Assembly (NCBI GenBank): GCA_012964265.1
Contig: DTUH01000236.1
Location: 1 to 8,434 of the forward strand
Direction: 5' to 3'
Origin: Candidatus Lambdaproteobacteria bacterium
Lineage (GTDB): Bacteria; SAR324; NAC60-12
DNA length: 8,434 nt
Position numbers and translations under genes: made by a program. This document shows, piece after piece, positions 1 through 5,368 of this stretch (positions within the stretch are counted from its first letter, which is position 1; each line of letters begins with the position of its first letter). The notes below the pieces were generated by a model that had not been told where the DNA came from, did no database searches, and worked only from the letters and a program-made list of their open reading frames with translations.

Positions 1-165
1 CAGTTTTAATTTTTCATTCTGTTTTTTCAACGCCTTTGCAGCTAAAACATCAGCTGGAGGCCGAGGTTGTGGTCTGGGAGGAAGACAACCCGCAAGGCTT
101 AGAACCAGAAATGCGGCCAGGAACCAGTAAAACAAACGTGAAAATGAGAAATATAATTGAGACAA
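1..165 (-). CDS. N-terminus of a lipoprotein, probably flagellar L-ring protein FlgH (partial)
   Basis: The gene runs off the left edge; only its first 55 codons are present. An open minus-strand frame begins with TTG at 165-163, downstream of an in-frame TAA at 198-196; no ATG or GTG start lies between. The peptide starts MSQLYFSFSRL, followed by a hydrophobic stretch of about 15 residues and a clear lipobox Leu24-Ala25-Gly26-Cys27, so it should be lipidated at Cys27 and exported by Sec/Lgt/LspA. After the cysteine comes a proline-rich linker (LPPRPQPRPP) and then a charged, probably helical stretch. Position after flgF-flgG-flgA on the same strand suggests FlgH, the L-ring lipoprotein that often follows flgA. 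The visible part has no FlgH-specific motif, so the identity rests on context only. There is no convincing Shine-Dalgarno sequence before this TTG; a second TTG at 135-133 would leave too short a signal peptide n-region. Another lipoprotein cannot be excluded. Confidence 0.5.
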   Translation of the reverse strand, partial: MSQLYFSFSRLFYWFLAAFLVLSLAGCLPPRPQPRPPADVLAAKALKKQNEKLKL

Positions 166-402
166 CGTAAATATAAAATGAAAATTAATTAATAATTACA
201 AACAAGTGTGGTAATTAGACTTATTAATATTTAAGCAAAAACAACTTCAGTCAAAAGTTCAGCTTTGTTCTCCTGAATGCATGAAAAGGGAGTTAGTGCA
301 ATTTCAAAAAAACTAAAGTTTGACCTACGGTCTAAATCTTCATGATTAGTGAAATCAATGACATTTTAGAATTTACGACTTTCGTGCTCAAAGCCTGAAT
401 CT
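166..402. other. AT-rich gap between flgA and the lipoprotein gene
   Basis: This 237-bp gap is long for an operon. It contains only very short open frames. On the minus strand a TTGACT hexamer (254-249) is followed after about 16 bp by AT-rich sequence (AAATAT, 232-227) that could be a weak housekeeping promoter for the lipoprotein gene; the match is poor. A small dyad, GACC-TAC-GGTC (322-332), is too short to call a terminator. I see no RNA gene or mobile element. Confidence 0.3.
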
Positions 403-1392
403 TTAATTTACAAGTACTATACTTCTGGTTTCTACTATTGCAAATACAACGATTTTACTTTCCAGGTTTTTCACAGGTATACGTTCTCCTTTCCTGCCTT
501 TTGCCAAAGAAATTCCCGGAGCAGAAAGTCGTAAAAATGGAGTTTCAAAAACGATTTGCAAACGATCTCCGGATTTGATCAATAGTGGTGCTGTAACTGT
601 GTTTCCACGGATCGCTTCGCTGGGATTTATTGTCCGTGTGGAAATTTTACCAATTAGTTGATATTTGTCTGTTACATATTCACGCGGCATCCGATCAACA
701 TTCTTACGGACTTTCAGTAAATCAGACTCTTCAATAACCTGGTTACGCTTAATGGTATCGCGAGCAACAAAAATTTCTTTGTATAATTTCAGATAGGTTC
801 GCACAGTAACTATTCTGACCGCTTTACCGTCTATACTGAACTCAACTTCATAATTACGGTATCCGCCTTCCTTTTTATATTTCCCCTTTGAAGTAATTAC
901 ATAACTTACCTGCCCTCTTGGCAGAAAAATATCTCTTGTCTTTGCAAGCAGACGCGGTTTTAAATCCTTATCATTGTTTGATTCTTTAATGTGCAGCAAG
1001 ACGACTTGCTCGATGTCCTTGCCCGAAATTTTTAATGCTGCACGCTGAATGCTGCTTGAGTCTGATCCAGGAAAAGCAATTTGCTTAACATTGAGTTTGT
1101 GGGAACGTAAACGTGAAAGAATTAAGGAACGGGTAACGGTTAATTTTCGTCCTGGTAAAGGTGCGCGACCGATGATGATTTTACCGAGTTTTTCCAACAG
1201 CAAAACATCTTCACCTTCAATTTGAGCAATCTCTCCAAGTCGATATTCATCGCTGTCTATGACTGAAGACTGGGGCAGGAAAATCTTGATTTGCTGCGTT
1301 TCTCTCAGCTTATTTTCTTTTGATATTGCTGTTCCGGAACAAATAATAATTAACAGCACTAACAATCCGTAATGATAAGTAAATCGTTTCAT
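403..1392 (-). CDS. flgA: FlgA, flagellar basal-body P-ring formation chaperone
   Basis: FlgA is a periplasmic chaperone that helps FlgI assemble into the P ring around the flagellar rod. The preferred start is ATG at 1392-1390, giving 329 residues; it has a ribosome site AAAAGGT 6 nt upstream and yields a textbook Sec signal peptide (MKRFTYHYG, then the core LLVLLIIIC, likely cleavage near residue 22-24). The longer frame from GTG at 1416 puts eight polar residues ahead of it. The N-terminal half contains an RAPLPGRKL segment (76-84) typical of the family. The C-terminal third resembles the SAF domain and FlgA tail: VARDTIKRNQVIEESDL (209-225), a GDRLQI strand (275-280) and a final beta-rich part ending SIVLVN. 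The family residues normally seen as G-x-x-x-I-x-V-x-N appear as KGERIPVKN (301-309). It is longer than the 219-residue E. coli protein, as in several non-enteric lineages. It lies 130 bp downstream of flgG in the same direction. Confidence 0.9.
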   Translation of the reverse strand: MKRFTYHYGLLVLLIIICSGTAISKENKLRETQQIKIFLPQSSVIDSDEYRLGEIAQIEGEDVLLLEKLGKIIIGRAPLPGRKLTVTRSLILSRLRSHKLNVKQIAFPGSDSSSIQRAALKISGKDIEQVVLLHIKESNNDKDLKPRLLAKTRDIFLPRGQVSYVITSKGKYKKEGGYRNYEVEFSIDGKAVRIVTVRTYLKLYKEIFVARDTIKRNQVIEESDLLKVRKNVDRMPREYVTDKYQLIGKISTRTINPSEAIRGNTVTAPLLIKSGDRLQIVFETPFLRLSAPGISLAKGRKGERIPVKNLESKIVVFAIVETRSIVLVN

Positions 1393-1398
1393 TGCTCT

Positions 1399-1405
1399 AC
1401 CTTTT
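1399..1405 (-). promoter_or_regulatory. Ribosome binding site that decides the flgA start
   Basis: AAAAGGT on the minus strand lies 6 nt before ATG 1392-1390. It falls inside the reading frame of the upstream GTG (1416), which has no comparable purine-rich sequence before it. This favours the shorter protein. Confidence 0.6.
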
Positions 1406-1522
1406 GATTTAACCACTGACTGAACTTAGAATTCATGGAGTTTTGACAATACTGCTTACCAAAATTTTACTTTTGCTTTTGAAACAATTTTTCAGGCTTT
1501 ACCGGCCTCGACGATCAGTCAA

Positions 1523-2311
1523 TTACCTTACCAGATTGTTAGTATTTTTCAGCATTTCATCTGCAGACTGAATCGCTTTGGAATTTACTTCATACGCACG
1601 CTGCGACGTTATCATGTTTACCATTTCTTCAACAAGGGAAACATTTGAACGTTCTAAAAAACCCTGTGTAAGTGTTCCCATATTACTCGAACCGGGAGCA
1701 TCAACGATTGCATTCCCAGAAGCGGGAGTTGAAAGATAAAGGTTTTTTCCAATTGGAGTCAGTCCTGCCGGATTTTGAAAACGTGCCAACTGAATGCTGC
1801 CGAGAGCCTCAGGTAAATTATCATCTCGTAAAAAAACAGATACTGTACCATCTATGCCAATTTGAACTTTTCTGGTATCTGCAGGTATATTAATCTCCGG
1901 ATCCATCAGCATTCCGTCATTTGTCACCAAACGTCCCATTCCATCCACATTGAAATGCCCGTCTCTGGAATATGCGATGATTCCATTTGGTTGGAGAATC
2001 TGAAAAAATCCCATTCCATCAATGCTCATATCCAGATCATTACCGGTGTTCTCCATATTACCCTGTGTATGCACCTTATCAATACTGACATACTTCACAC
2101 CGTGTCCTACGTGAATTCCAACCGGAACTTGTGTGGAAACTGAAGAAGGAACACCTGCGCTGCGTTCATTGTAATAAAGTAAATCCTGAAACTGGACCTT
2201 GCTTTTCTTAAAACCGGTTGTGTTAACGTTTGCCAGGTTGTTAGCAGTGGTATCGATATTTCTTTGCTGGGCTTGCATTCCGGTTGCAGCCGTATAAAGT
2301 GCACGCATCAT
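1523..2311 (-). CDS. flgG: FlgG, flagellar distal rod protein
   Basis: FlgG builds the distal rod, the part of the drive shaft that passes through the P and L rings. The 262-residue protein matches the usual size (260 in E. coli). The N-terminus MMRALYTAATGMQAQQ and the rod-family motif NNLANVNTTGFKK (24-36) are diagnostic, as is the long helical C-terminus NVSLVEEMVNMITSQRAYE (223-241), which pairs with the N-terminal helix in the D0 coiled coil. The middle has the common hook/rod segment TGNDLDMSIDGMGFF (89-103) and FlgG-type text such as GSIQLARFQNPAGL (171-184). An AGGAG lies 10 nt before the first ATG (2311-2309); the adjacent second ATG is less well spaced. There is no Sec signal, as expected for a substrate of the flagellar type III export apparatus. 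It is 57 bp downstream of flgF and 130 bp upstream of flgA, and probably shares the flgF promoter. Confidence 0.97.
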   Translation of the reverse strand: MMRALYTAATGMQAQQRNIDTTANNLANVNTTGFKKSKVQFQDLLYYNERSAGVPSSVSTQVPVGIHVGHGVKYVSIDKVHTQGNMENTGNDLDMSIDGMGFFQILQPNGIIAYSRDGHFNVDGMGRLVTNDGMLMDPEINIPADTRKVQIGIDGTVSVFLRDDNLPEALGSIQLARFQNPAGLTPIGKNLYLSTPASGNAIVDAPGSSNMGTLTQGFLERSNVSLVEEMVNMITSQRAYEVNSKAIQSADEMLKNTNNLVR

Positions 2312-2368
2312 AAGCGGGAAACTCCTGAGTCAGATTATTGTTATGGAGGTTACTTCGTTAATAAATAA

Positions 2369-3139
2369 TTAAGCTTGAACCAAACTAATGGCTTTTTCAT
2401 CTAATTTGTCGAGCATGGAAAGGGCTCTGTGAACAGATTCATAGGCACGTGTTGCGGTGATCATACGGGTCATTTCCAGCATGCTGTTCACATTTGAATC
2501 TTCAAGCATTCCTTGCTTGATCTGAATTTCATCTGATACAATTGGCAGATCATTGCTGTCAATTGGTGCGTAAAATCCCTGTCCAAGTTTCTGCAAATGG
2601 TCTTGATTTTGGAAACGTACCAAACGAAAGCTGTCAGTAATAATTCCGTCAACGCTGACCTGTCCGTTTTCGCTAACTTGAATTGCACCTTCTTTGATAA
2701 TAATTTCACCTTTTGCACCCAAAACCGGATAACCGTCATTCGTGACGACTCGTCCTGCAGCATCAAGTTGAAAATTTCCGGCACGCGTAAAACGCTCGCC
2801 CTGGGGAGTGGCAATCGTGAAAAAACCGTCGTTGGCCAGTGCAAAATCAAGATCGTTGCCGGTAGAGCGCATCCGGCCGGTTTGGAAATTCTTGCCAACT
2901 TCATCTATGACTACAGCTGATTTGTCCATCCCTACATAGTCATCCAGATATTCGTGTGACAAAAAACGCTCCTCCAGTGATTCCGGAACAATACGTTGAG
3001 TAGTGGAAAGAACCTCCCTGAAGGATGGCTGATCTTCCTTGAAACCAACAGTGTTGACGTTAGCCAGGTTATTTGAAACCGTTTCCATTTTATGTTCAAT
3101 TACACCTGCTGCTTGAACTAGGCTGGTCATGCCACTCAT
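2369..3139 (-). CDS. flgF: FlgF, flagellar proximal rod protein
   Basis: FlgF is a proximal rod subunit exported through the flagellar type III apparatus. The 256-residue length agrees with the family (251 in E. coli). The rod motif SNNLANVNTVGFK lies at 22-34, the central segment GRMRSTGNDLDFALANDGFF at 88-107, and the conserved beta part TRAGNFQLDAAGRVVTNDGY at 118-137. The C-terminal helix (NVNSMLEMTRMITATRAYES, 216-235) is the D0 partner. Similarity to FlgG is family-wide, but the 'GRMRSTGNDLD' block, the shorter middle and the place before flgG favour FlgF. The first helix lacks the common G-I-Y-x-A-M-S-G text and begins MSGMTSLVQAAGVIEHKM. The start at 3139 has AGGGA 5 nt upstream. It is the first gene of the leftward operon, with a sigma-54 element about 60 bp upstream. 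Confidence 0.92.
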   Translation of the reverse strand: MSGMTSLVQAAGVIEHKMETVSNNLANVNTVGFKEDQPSFREVLSTTQRIVPESLEERFLSHEYLDDYVGMDKSAVVIDEVGKNFQTGRMRSTGNDLDFALANDGFFTIATPQGERFTRAGNFQLDAAGRVVTNDGYPVLGAKGEIIIKEGAIQVSENGQVSVDGIITDSFRLVRFQNQDHLQKLGQGFYAPIDSNDLPIVSDEIQIKQGMLEDSNVNSMLEMTRMITATRAYESVHRALSMLDKLDEKAISLVQA

Positions 3140-3198
3140 GGGATTCCCTAAATATTGAAGTTGTAGGTTATTATTACCTTTTTTGTTGCTTTGGTAAA

Positions 3199-3214
3199 AG
3201 CAAGCAATATACCA
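3199..3214 (-). promoter_or_regulatory. Sigma-54 promoter for the flgF-flgG-flgA operon
   Basis: The minus strand reads TGGTATATTGCTTGCT, which fits the degenerate sigma-54 consensus TGGYAYR-N4-TTGCW at every specified position. GG (3213-3212) and GC (3201-3200) are separated by exactly 10 bases. The expected start of transcription is near 3188, leaving a leader of about 50 nt before the flgF ATG. Rod genes are under sigma-54 in many flagellated proteobacteria (Vibrio, Pseudomonas, Campylobacter), so the context agrees. Confidence 0.75.
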
Positions 3215-3269
3215 GAACGTTTCAACTGAGCAGTGTAAATTATAAGCTGCAGTGATTAGTGTGTTTTAA

Positions 3270-3282
3270 TGCAGATACTGCA
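3270..3282. promoter_or_regulatory. Palindrome upstream of the flgF promoter, possible activator site
   Basis: TGCAG-ATA-CTGCA is a perfect inverted repeat with 5-bp arms. Its centre lies about 88 bp upstream of the predicted flgF transcription start, a usual distance for a sigma-54 enhancer-binding protein (FleQ, FlrC or FlgR type). Which protein binds is unknown; the assignment comes from symmetry and position only. Confidence 0.35.
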
Positions 3283-3298
3283 AAGAGGAGTCGCAGTT

Positions 3299-3317
3299 TG
3301 TAACTTTTTCAGTTACA
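3299..3317. repeat. Inverted repeat TGTAAC-N7-GTTACA
   Basis: Two perfectly complementary 6-bp arms (3299-3304 and 3312-3317) are separated by TTTTTCA. A further TGTAAC half lies at 3442-3447. It could be an operator or a small hairpin; nothing here identifies the factor. Confidence 0.3.
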
Positions 3318-3460
3318 TTTGTTTTTTTCAATCAATATAATTTCAACATTAGTTTTTACATTAAGGTTTTTAACTTTTTACGAAAAGCAATTAGAGAATG
3401 TTATTTTGCCCGAACTGCTATTGAAGTTTATGGATTGAATTTGTAACAGTGGAACCAATC

Positions 3461-3477
3461 TGCTCAAAATTTGTGCA
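3461..3477. promoter_or_regulatory. NtrC-like binding site upstream of glnA
   Basis: TGCTCAAAATTTGTGCA agrees with the NtrC consensus TGCACCA-N3-TGGTGCA at 11 of the 14 arm positions; the arms are complementary at 6 of 7 positions. Its centre is about 105 bp upstream of the predicted glnA sigma-54 start, close to the -108 site known at E. coli glnAp2. Sequence, spacing and target gene agree, which makes it a fairly strong call for a by-eye site. Confidence 0.55.
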
Positions 3478-3479
3478 GT

Positions 3480-3496
3480 TGCTAAAAAAATGTGCG
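3480..3496. promoter_or_regulatory. Second, weaker NtrC-like site
   Basis: TGCTAAAAAAATGTGCG repeats the shape of the site 19 bp before it, sharing TGCT, the A-tract and TGTGC. It keeps TGC and TGC(G) at the ends but loses symmetry inside. Two sites about two helical turns apart would allow cooperative NtrC binding; this copy alone would not be convincing. Confidence 0.35.
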
Positions 3497-3547
3497 AAAT
3501 TTATTGTGAAATTAAAAAATAATCTGTAATATTAGTATGATGATTTA

Positions 3548-3563
3548 TGGCTTGGTATTTGCC
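3548..3563 (+). promoter_or_regulatory. Sigma-54 promoter of glnA
   Basis: TGGCTTGGTATTTGCC has GG (3549-3550) and GC (3561-3562) exactly 10 bases apart and the TTTGC block of the -12 element. It departs from consensus at the -20 region (TT for AC). Transcription would begin near 3574, giving a leader of about 70 nt before the glnA ATG. Sigma-54 control of glnA by NtrC under nitrogen limitation is well established in proteobacteria. Confidence 0.7.
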
Positions 3564-3642
3564 TTAAGTGACAAGTTGTGTTTTTTTGTGCCATGATATT
3601 GTGGCTAATAAATAATTAAAAATAGTAAAAAAGGAATATGTT

Positions 3643-5055
3643 ATGACTACGCCGAAAGAGGTAATTGAATTTGCAAAACAAAATGATGCTGCAATGGTGG
3701 ACTTGAAGTTCATCGACTTTCTTGGAACATGGCAGCACTTCACCATCCCTGTCGCTGAACTAACCGAAGAAATGCTTGAAGATGGGCGCATGTTTGACGG
3801 TTCCAGCATTCGTTGCTGGCAGACTATTGACAACAGTGACATGAAAGTCATGCCGGATTTGTCGACGGTCAAAATGGATCCTTTTTATGAACATCCGACA
3901 CTCTCCCTGATTTGTGATATTCAGGATCCGGTAACCGGAGAGGGCTACTCACGTGATCCACGCAGCGTTACGAAGAAAGCGGAAAAATATCTTATTTCTA
4001 CCGGAGTTGGAGACACTATCTTCGTTGGGCCGGAAGCAGAATTTTTCCTGTTTGACGACGTACGTTTCGGTCAAGGTCCTGAAGGTGGTTTTTATTCAAT
4101 TGATTCTACGGAATGTCCCTGGAATTCCGGTGCAGAAGAAGTGGGCGGAAATAAGGCTTATAAAATTGGTCACAAGTCAGGTTATTTCCCTGCGGCACCG
4201 TTTGATCAGGACCGCGATATTAGGGCAGAAATGGTTTTAACTATGGAGGATTTGGGACTGACCATTGAAGCACAACACCATGAAGTCGCACCTGCTCAGC
4301 ACGAAATAGATTTTAAGTTTGATACTATGTTGAGAGCTGCGGACATGATGCAATGGTACAAATACGTTGTACGTAATGTGGCCCGCGAAAACGGCAAGTC
4401 CGCCACCTTTATGCCAAAGCCTATGTTTGCGGATAACGGCAGTGGAATGCACACGCATCAATCGATTTGGAAAGATGGGCAACCTTTGTTTGCCGGTGAT
4501 CATTATGCAGGATTGAGTGAAATGGCACTTTATTACATCGGAGGTATCCTCAAGCACGCACCGGCATTGGCTGCGTTTACCAACCCTTTGACCAACTCCT
4601 ATAAGCGTCTTGTTCCGGGATTTGAAGCACCAATCAACCTGGCCTATTCAAATCGTAACCGCTCTGCGACCGTTAGAATTCCTGTCGTTGATTCTCCAAA
4701 AGGCCGCAGGATTGAGTACCGTTGTCCTGACTCAGGTGCAAATGTCTATCTGGCTTTTCCTGCCATGATGATGGCTGGGCTGGATGGGATCCAAAATAAA
4801 ATTGATCCAGGTGAACCGATGGATGTGAATATCTATGATCTTCCCCCGGAAAAACTGAACAAAATTGGCAAGATGCCCAGTTCGTTACAGGAAGCATTGG
4901 ATGCACTTAAAAAAAACCATGAATTCTTACTCAAAGGTGATGTATTTACCAAAGATGTCATCGATTACTGGCTGGACTGGAAGATGGAAGAAGAAGTCAA
5001 ATCTATCGATTCCCGTCCTCACCCACATGAGTTTGAGTTGTATTACCACTATTAA
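3643..5055 (+). CDS. glnA: Glutamine synthetase, type I (GlnA)
   Basis: This cytoplasmic dodecameric enzyme makes glutamine from glutamate, ammonia and ATP. The 470-residue protein aligns in mind almost residue for residue with E. coli GlnA. Landmarks: FDGSSI (51-56) with the ammonia-site aspartate Asp52; GPEAEFFLFD (129-138) with metal ligands Glu131 and Glu133; HHEVAPAQHEID (212-223) with Glu214 and Glu221; NGSGMHTH (265-272) with His270; GFEAP (326-330) with the flap Glu328; and substrate arginines Arg340, Arg345 and Arg360. The adenylylation motif IYDLPPE gives Tyr398, so activity should be switched by GlnE, whose gene follows. The C-terminus HPHEFELYYHY is the usual helical thong. Cys58 replaces a glycine usually found after FDGSSI-R/G. 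AAGGA (3631-3635) lies 7 nt before the ATG. Transcription is probably from the sigma-54 promoter just upstream. Confidence 0.98.
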   Translation: MTTPKEVIEFAKQNDAAMVDLKFIDFLGTWQHFTIPVAELTEEMLEDGRMFDGSSIRCWQTIDNSDMKVMPDLSTVKMDPFYEHPTLSLICDIQDPVTGEGYSRDPRSVTKKAEKYLISTGVGDTIFVGPEAEFFLFDDVRFGQGPEGGFYSIDSTECPWNSGAEEVGGNKAYKIGHKSGYFPAAPFDQDRDIRAEMVLTMEDLGLTIEAQHHEVAPAQHEIDFKFDTMLRAADMMQWYKYVVRNVARENGKSATFMPKPMFADNGSGMHTHQSIWKDGQPLFAGDHYAGLSEMALYYIGGILKHAPALAAFTNPLTNSYKRLVPGFEAPINLAYSNRNRSATVRIPVVDSPKGRRIEYRCPDSGANVYLAFPAMMMAGLDGIQNKIDPGEPMDVNIYDLPPEKLNKIGKMPSSLQEALDALKKNHEFLLKGDVFTKDVIDYWLDWKMEEEVKSIDSRPHPHEFELYYHY

Positions 5056-5066
5056 ATCACTTTTTT

Positions 5067-5093
5067 CGTGGGAGTGATTCCTTTGCTCCCACG
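5067..5093 (+). terminator. Hairpin after glnA, probable terminator
   Basis: CGTGGGAG (5067-5074) and CTCCCACG (5086-5093) form a perfect 8-bp stem with an 11-nt loop, starting 11 nt after the glnA stop. The following plus-strand sequence ACTTTCCACTTTT is only moderately U-rich, so termination may be partial and some transcription could reach glnE. A competing 7-bp hairpin (AATCACT 5055-5061 with AGTGATT 5073-5079) overlaps the first arm. Confidence 0.5.
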
Positions 5094-5368
5094 ACTTTCC
5101 ACTTTTAATTCCTTTTCAAATATTCTCACCGCAAATCTGCTTTCTTAATCCTGCACCGGATTCAGGATGAAATACTTAGTTTTGGAAATTTGCAAAAACA
5201 GGAGTGCAGAGTTCCGCTGACATAGATCACACACAAAGCCTCATCAAGGGGATCCGGGAAAATTTTTCCAGAACAAAATTTTCTAGTACGAAAGAACCTT
5301 TTTTTATTTCTGACAAATGCCGAATTATGCTAAACTGTGCTCGCACCTAAACCATTTATGAGTTAATC
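5094..5368. other. Intergenic leader between glnA and glnE
   Basis: No gene is supported here. Visible structures are a CRP/FNR-like half-symmetric site (5216-5231), a 13-bp palindrome GGAAAA-T-TTTTCC (5257-5269), and a T-run at 5299-5305 without a good stem before it. A 17-codon frame at 5167-5220 has no convincing ribosome site. A candidate promoter near the end is listed separately. Confidence 0.5.
5310..5336 (+). promoter_or_regulatory. Candidate housekeeping promoter for glnE
   Basis: CTGACA (5310-5315) and an extended -10-like TGC-TAAACT (TGC 5328-5330, hexamer 5331-5336) are 15 bp apart, shorter than ideal. The start would lie near 5343, some 25 nt before the GTG start. There is no better match in the gap, but this is a weak call. 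Confidence 0.3.

Larger units (their letters stand above)
3140..3642. other. Divergent regulatory region between flgF and glnA
   Basis: These 503 AT-rich bases hold no gene I can support. They contain two outward-facing sigma-54 elements, an NtrC-like pair of dyads on the glnA side, a perfect 5-3-5 palindrome on the flgF side and a TGTAAC-N7-GTTACA inverted repeat between them; each is listed separately. No rho-independent terminator or riboswitch is recognisable. A weak sigma-70 possibility for glnA exists near 3588-3615 (TTGTGC, then TAAATA at 17 bp), not listed separately. Confidence 0.6.

Noticed and set aside
322..332. GACC-TAC-GGTC hairpin after flgA as a terminator
   Set aside because: A 4-bp stem with a 3-nt loop and no following T-run on the minus strand is too weak.
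1862..2143. Plus-strand open frame of 93 codons antisense to flgG
   Set aside because: It lies wholly within flgG, has no family motif and no ribosome site; it is a shadow of a strongly conserved gene.
2488..2904. Minus-strand frame of 138 codons overlapping flgF in another phase
   Set aside because: The overlapping flgF frame carries every rod-protein motif; this frame has no recognisable domain.
3073..3255. Plus-strand 60-codon frame crossing the flgF start and its promoter
   Set aside because: No ribosome site or motif; it covers the flgF N-terminus and the sigma-54 element, which explain the sequence better.
3547..3563. Opposite-strand reading of the glnA sigma-54 element, which also has GG-N10-GC
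   Set aside because: On the minus strand the -12 block reads AAGC instead of TTGC and no leftward gene starts nearby; the plus-strand reading fits much better.
5167..5220. 17-codon frame (MKYLVLEICK...) between glnA and glnE
   Set aside because: Too short, no clear ribosome site, no codon bias or leader-peptide codon run that would suggest attenuation.
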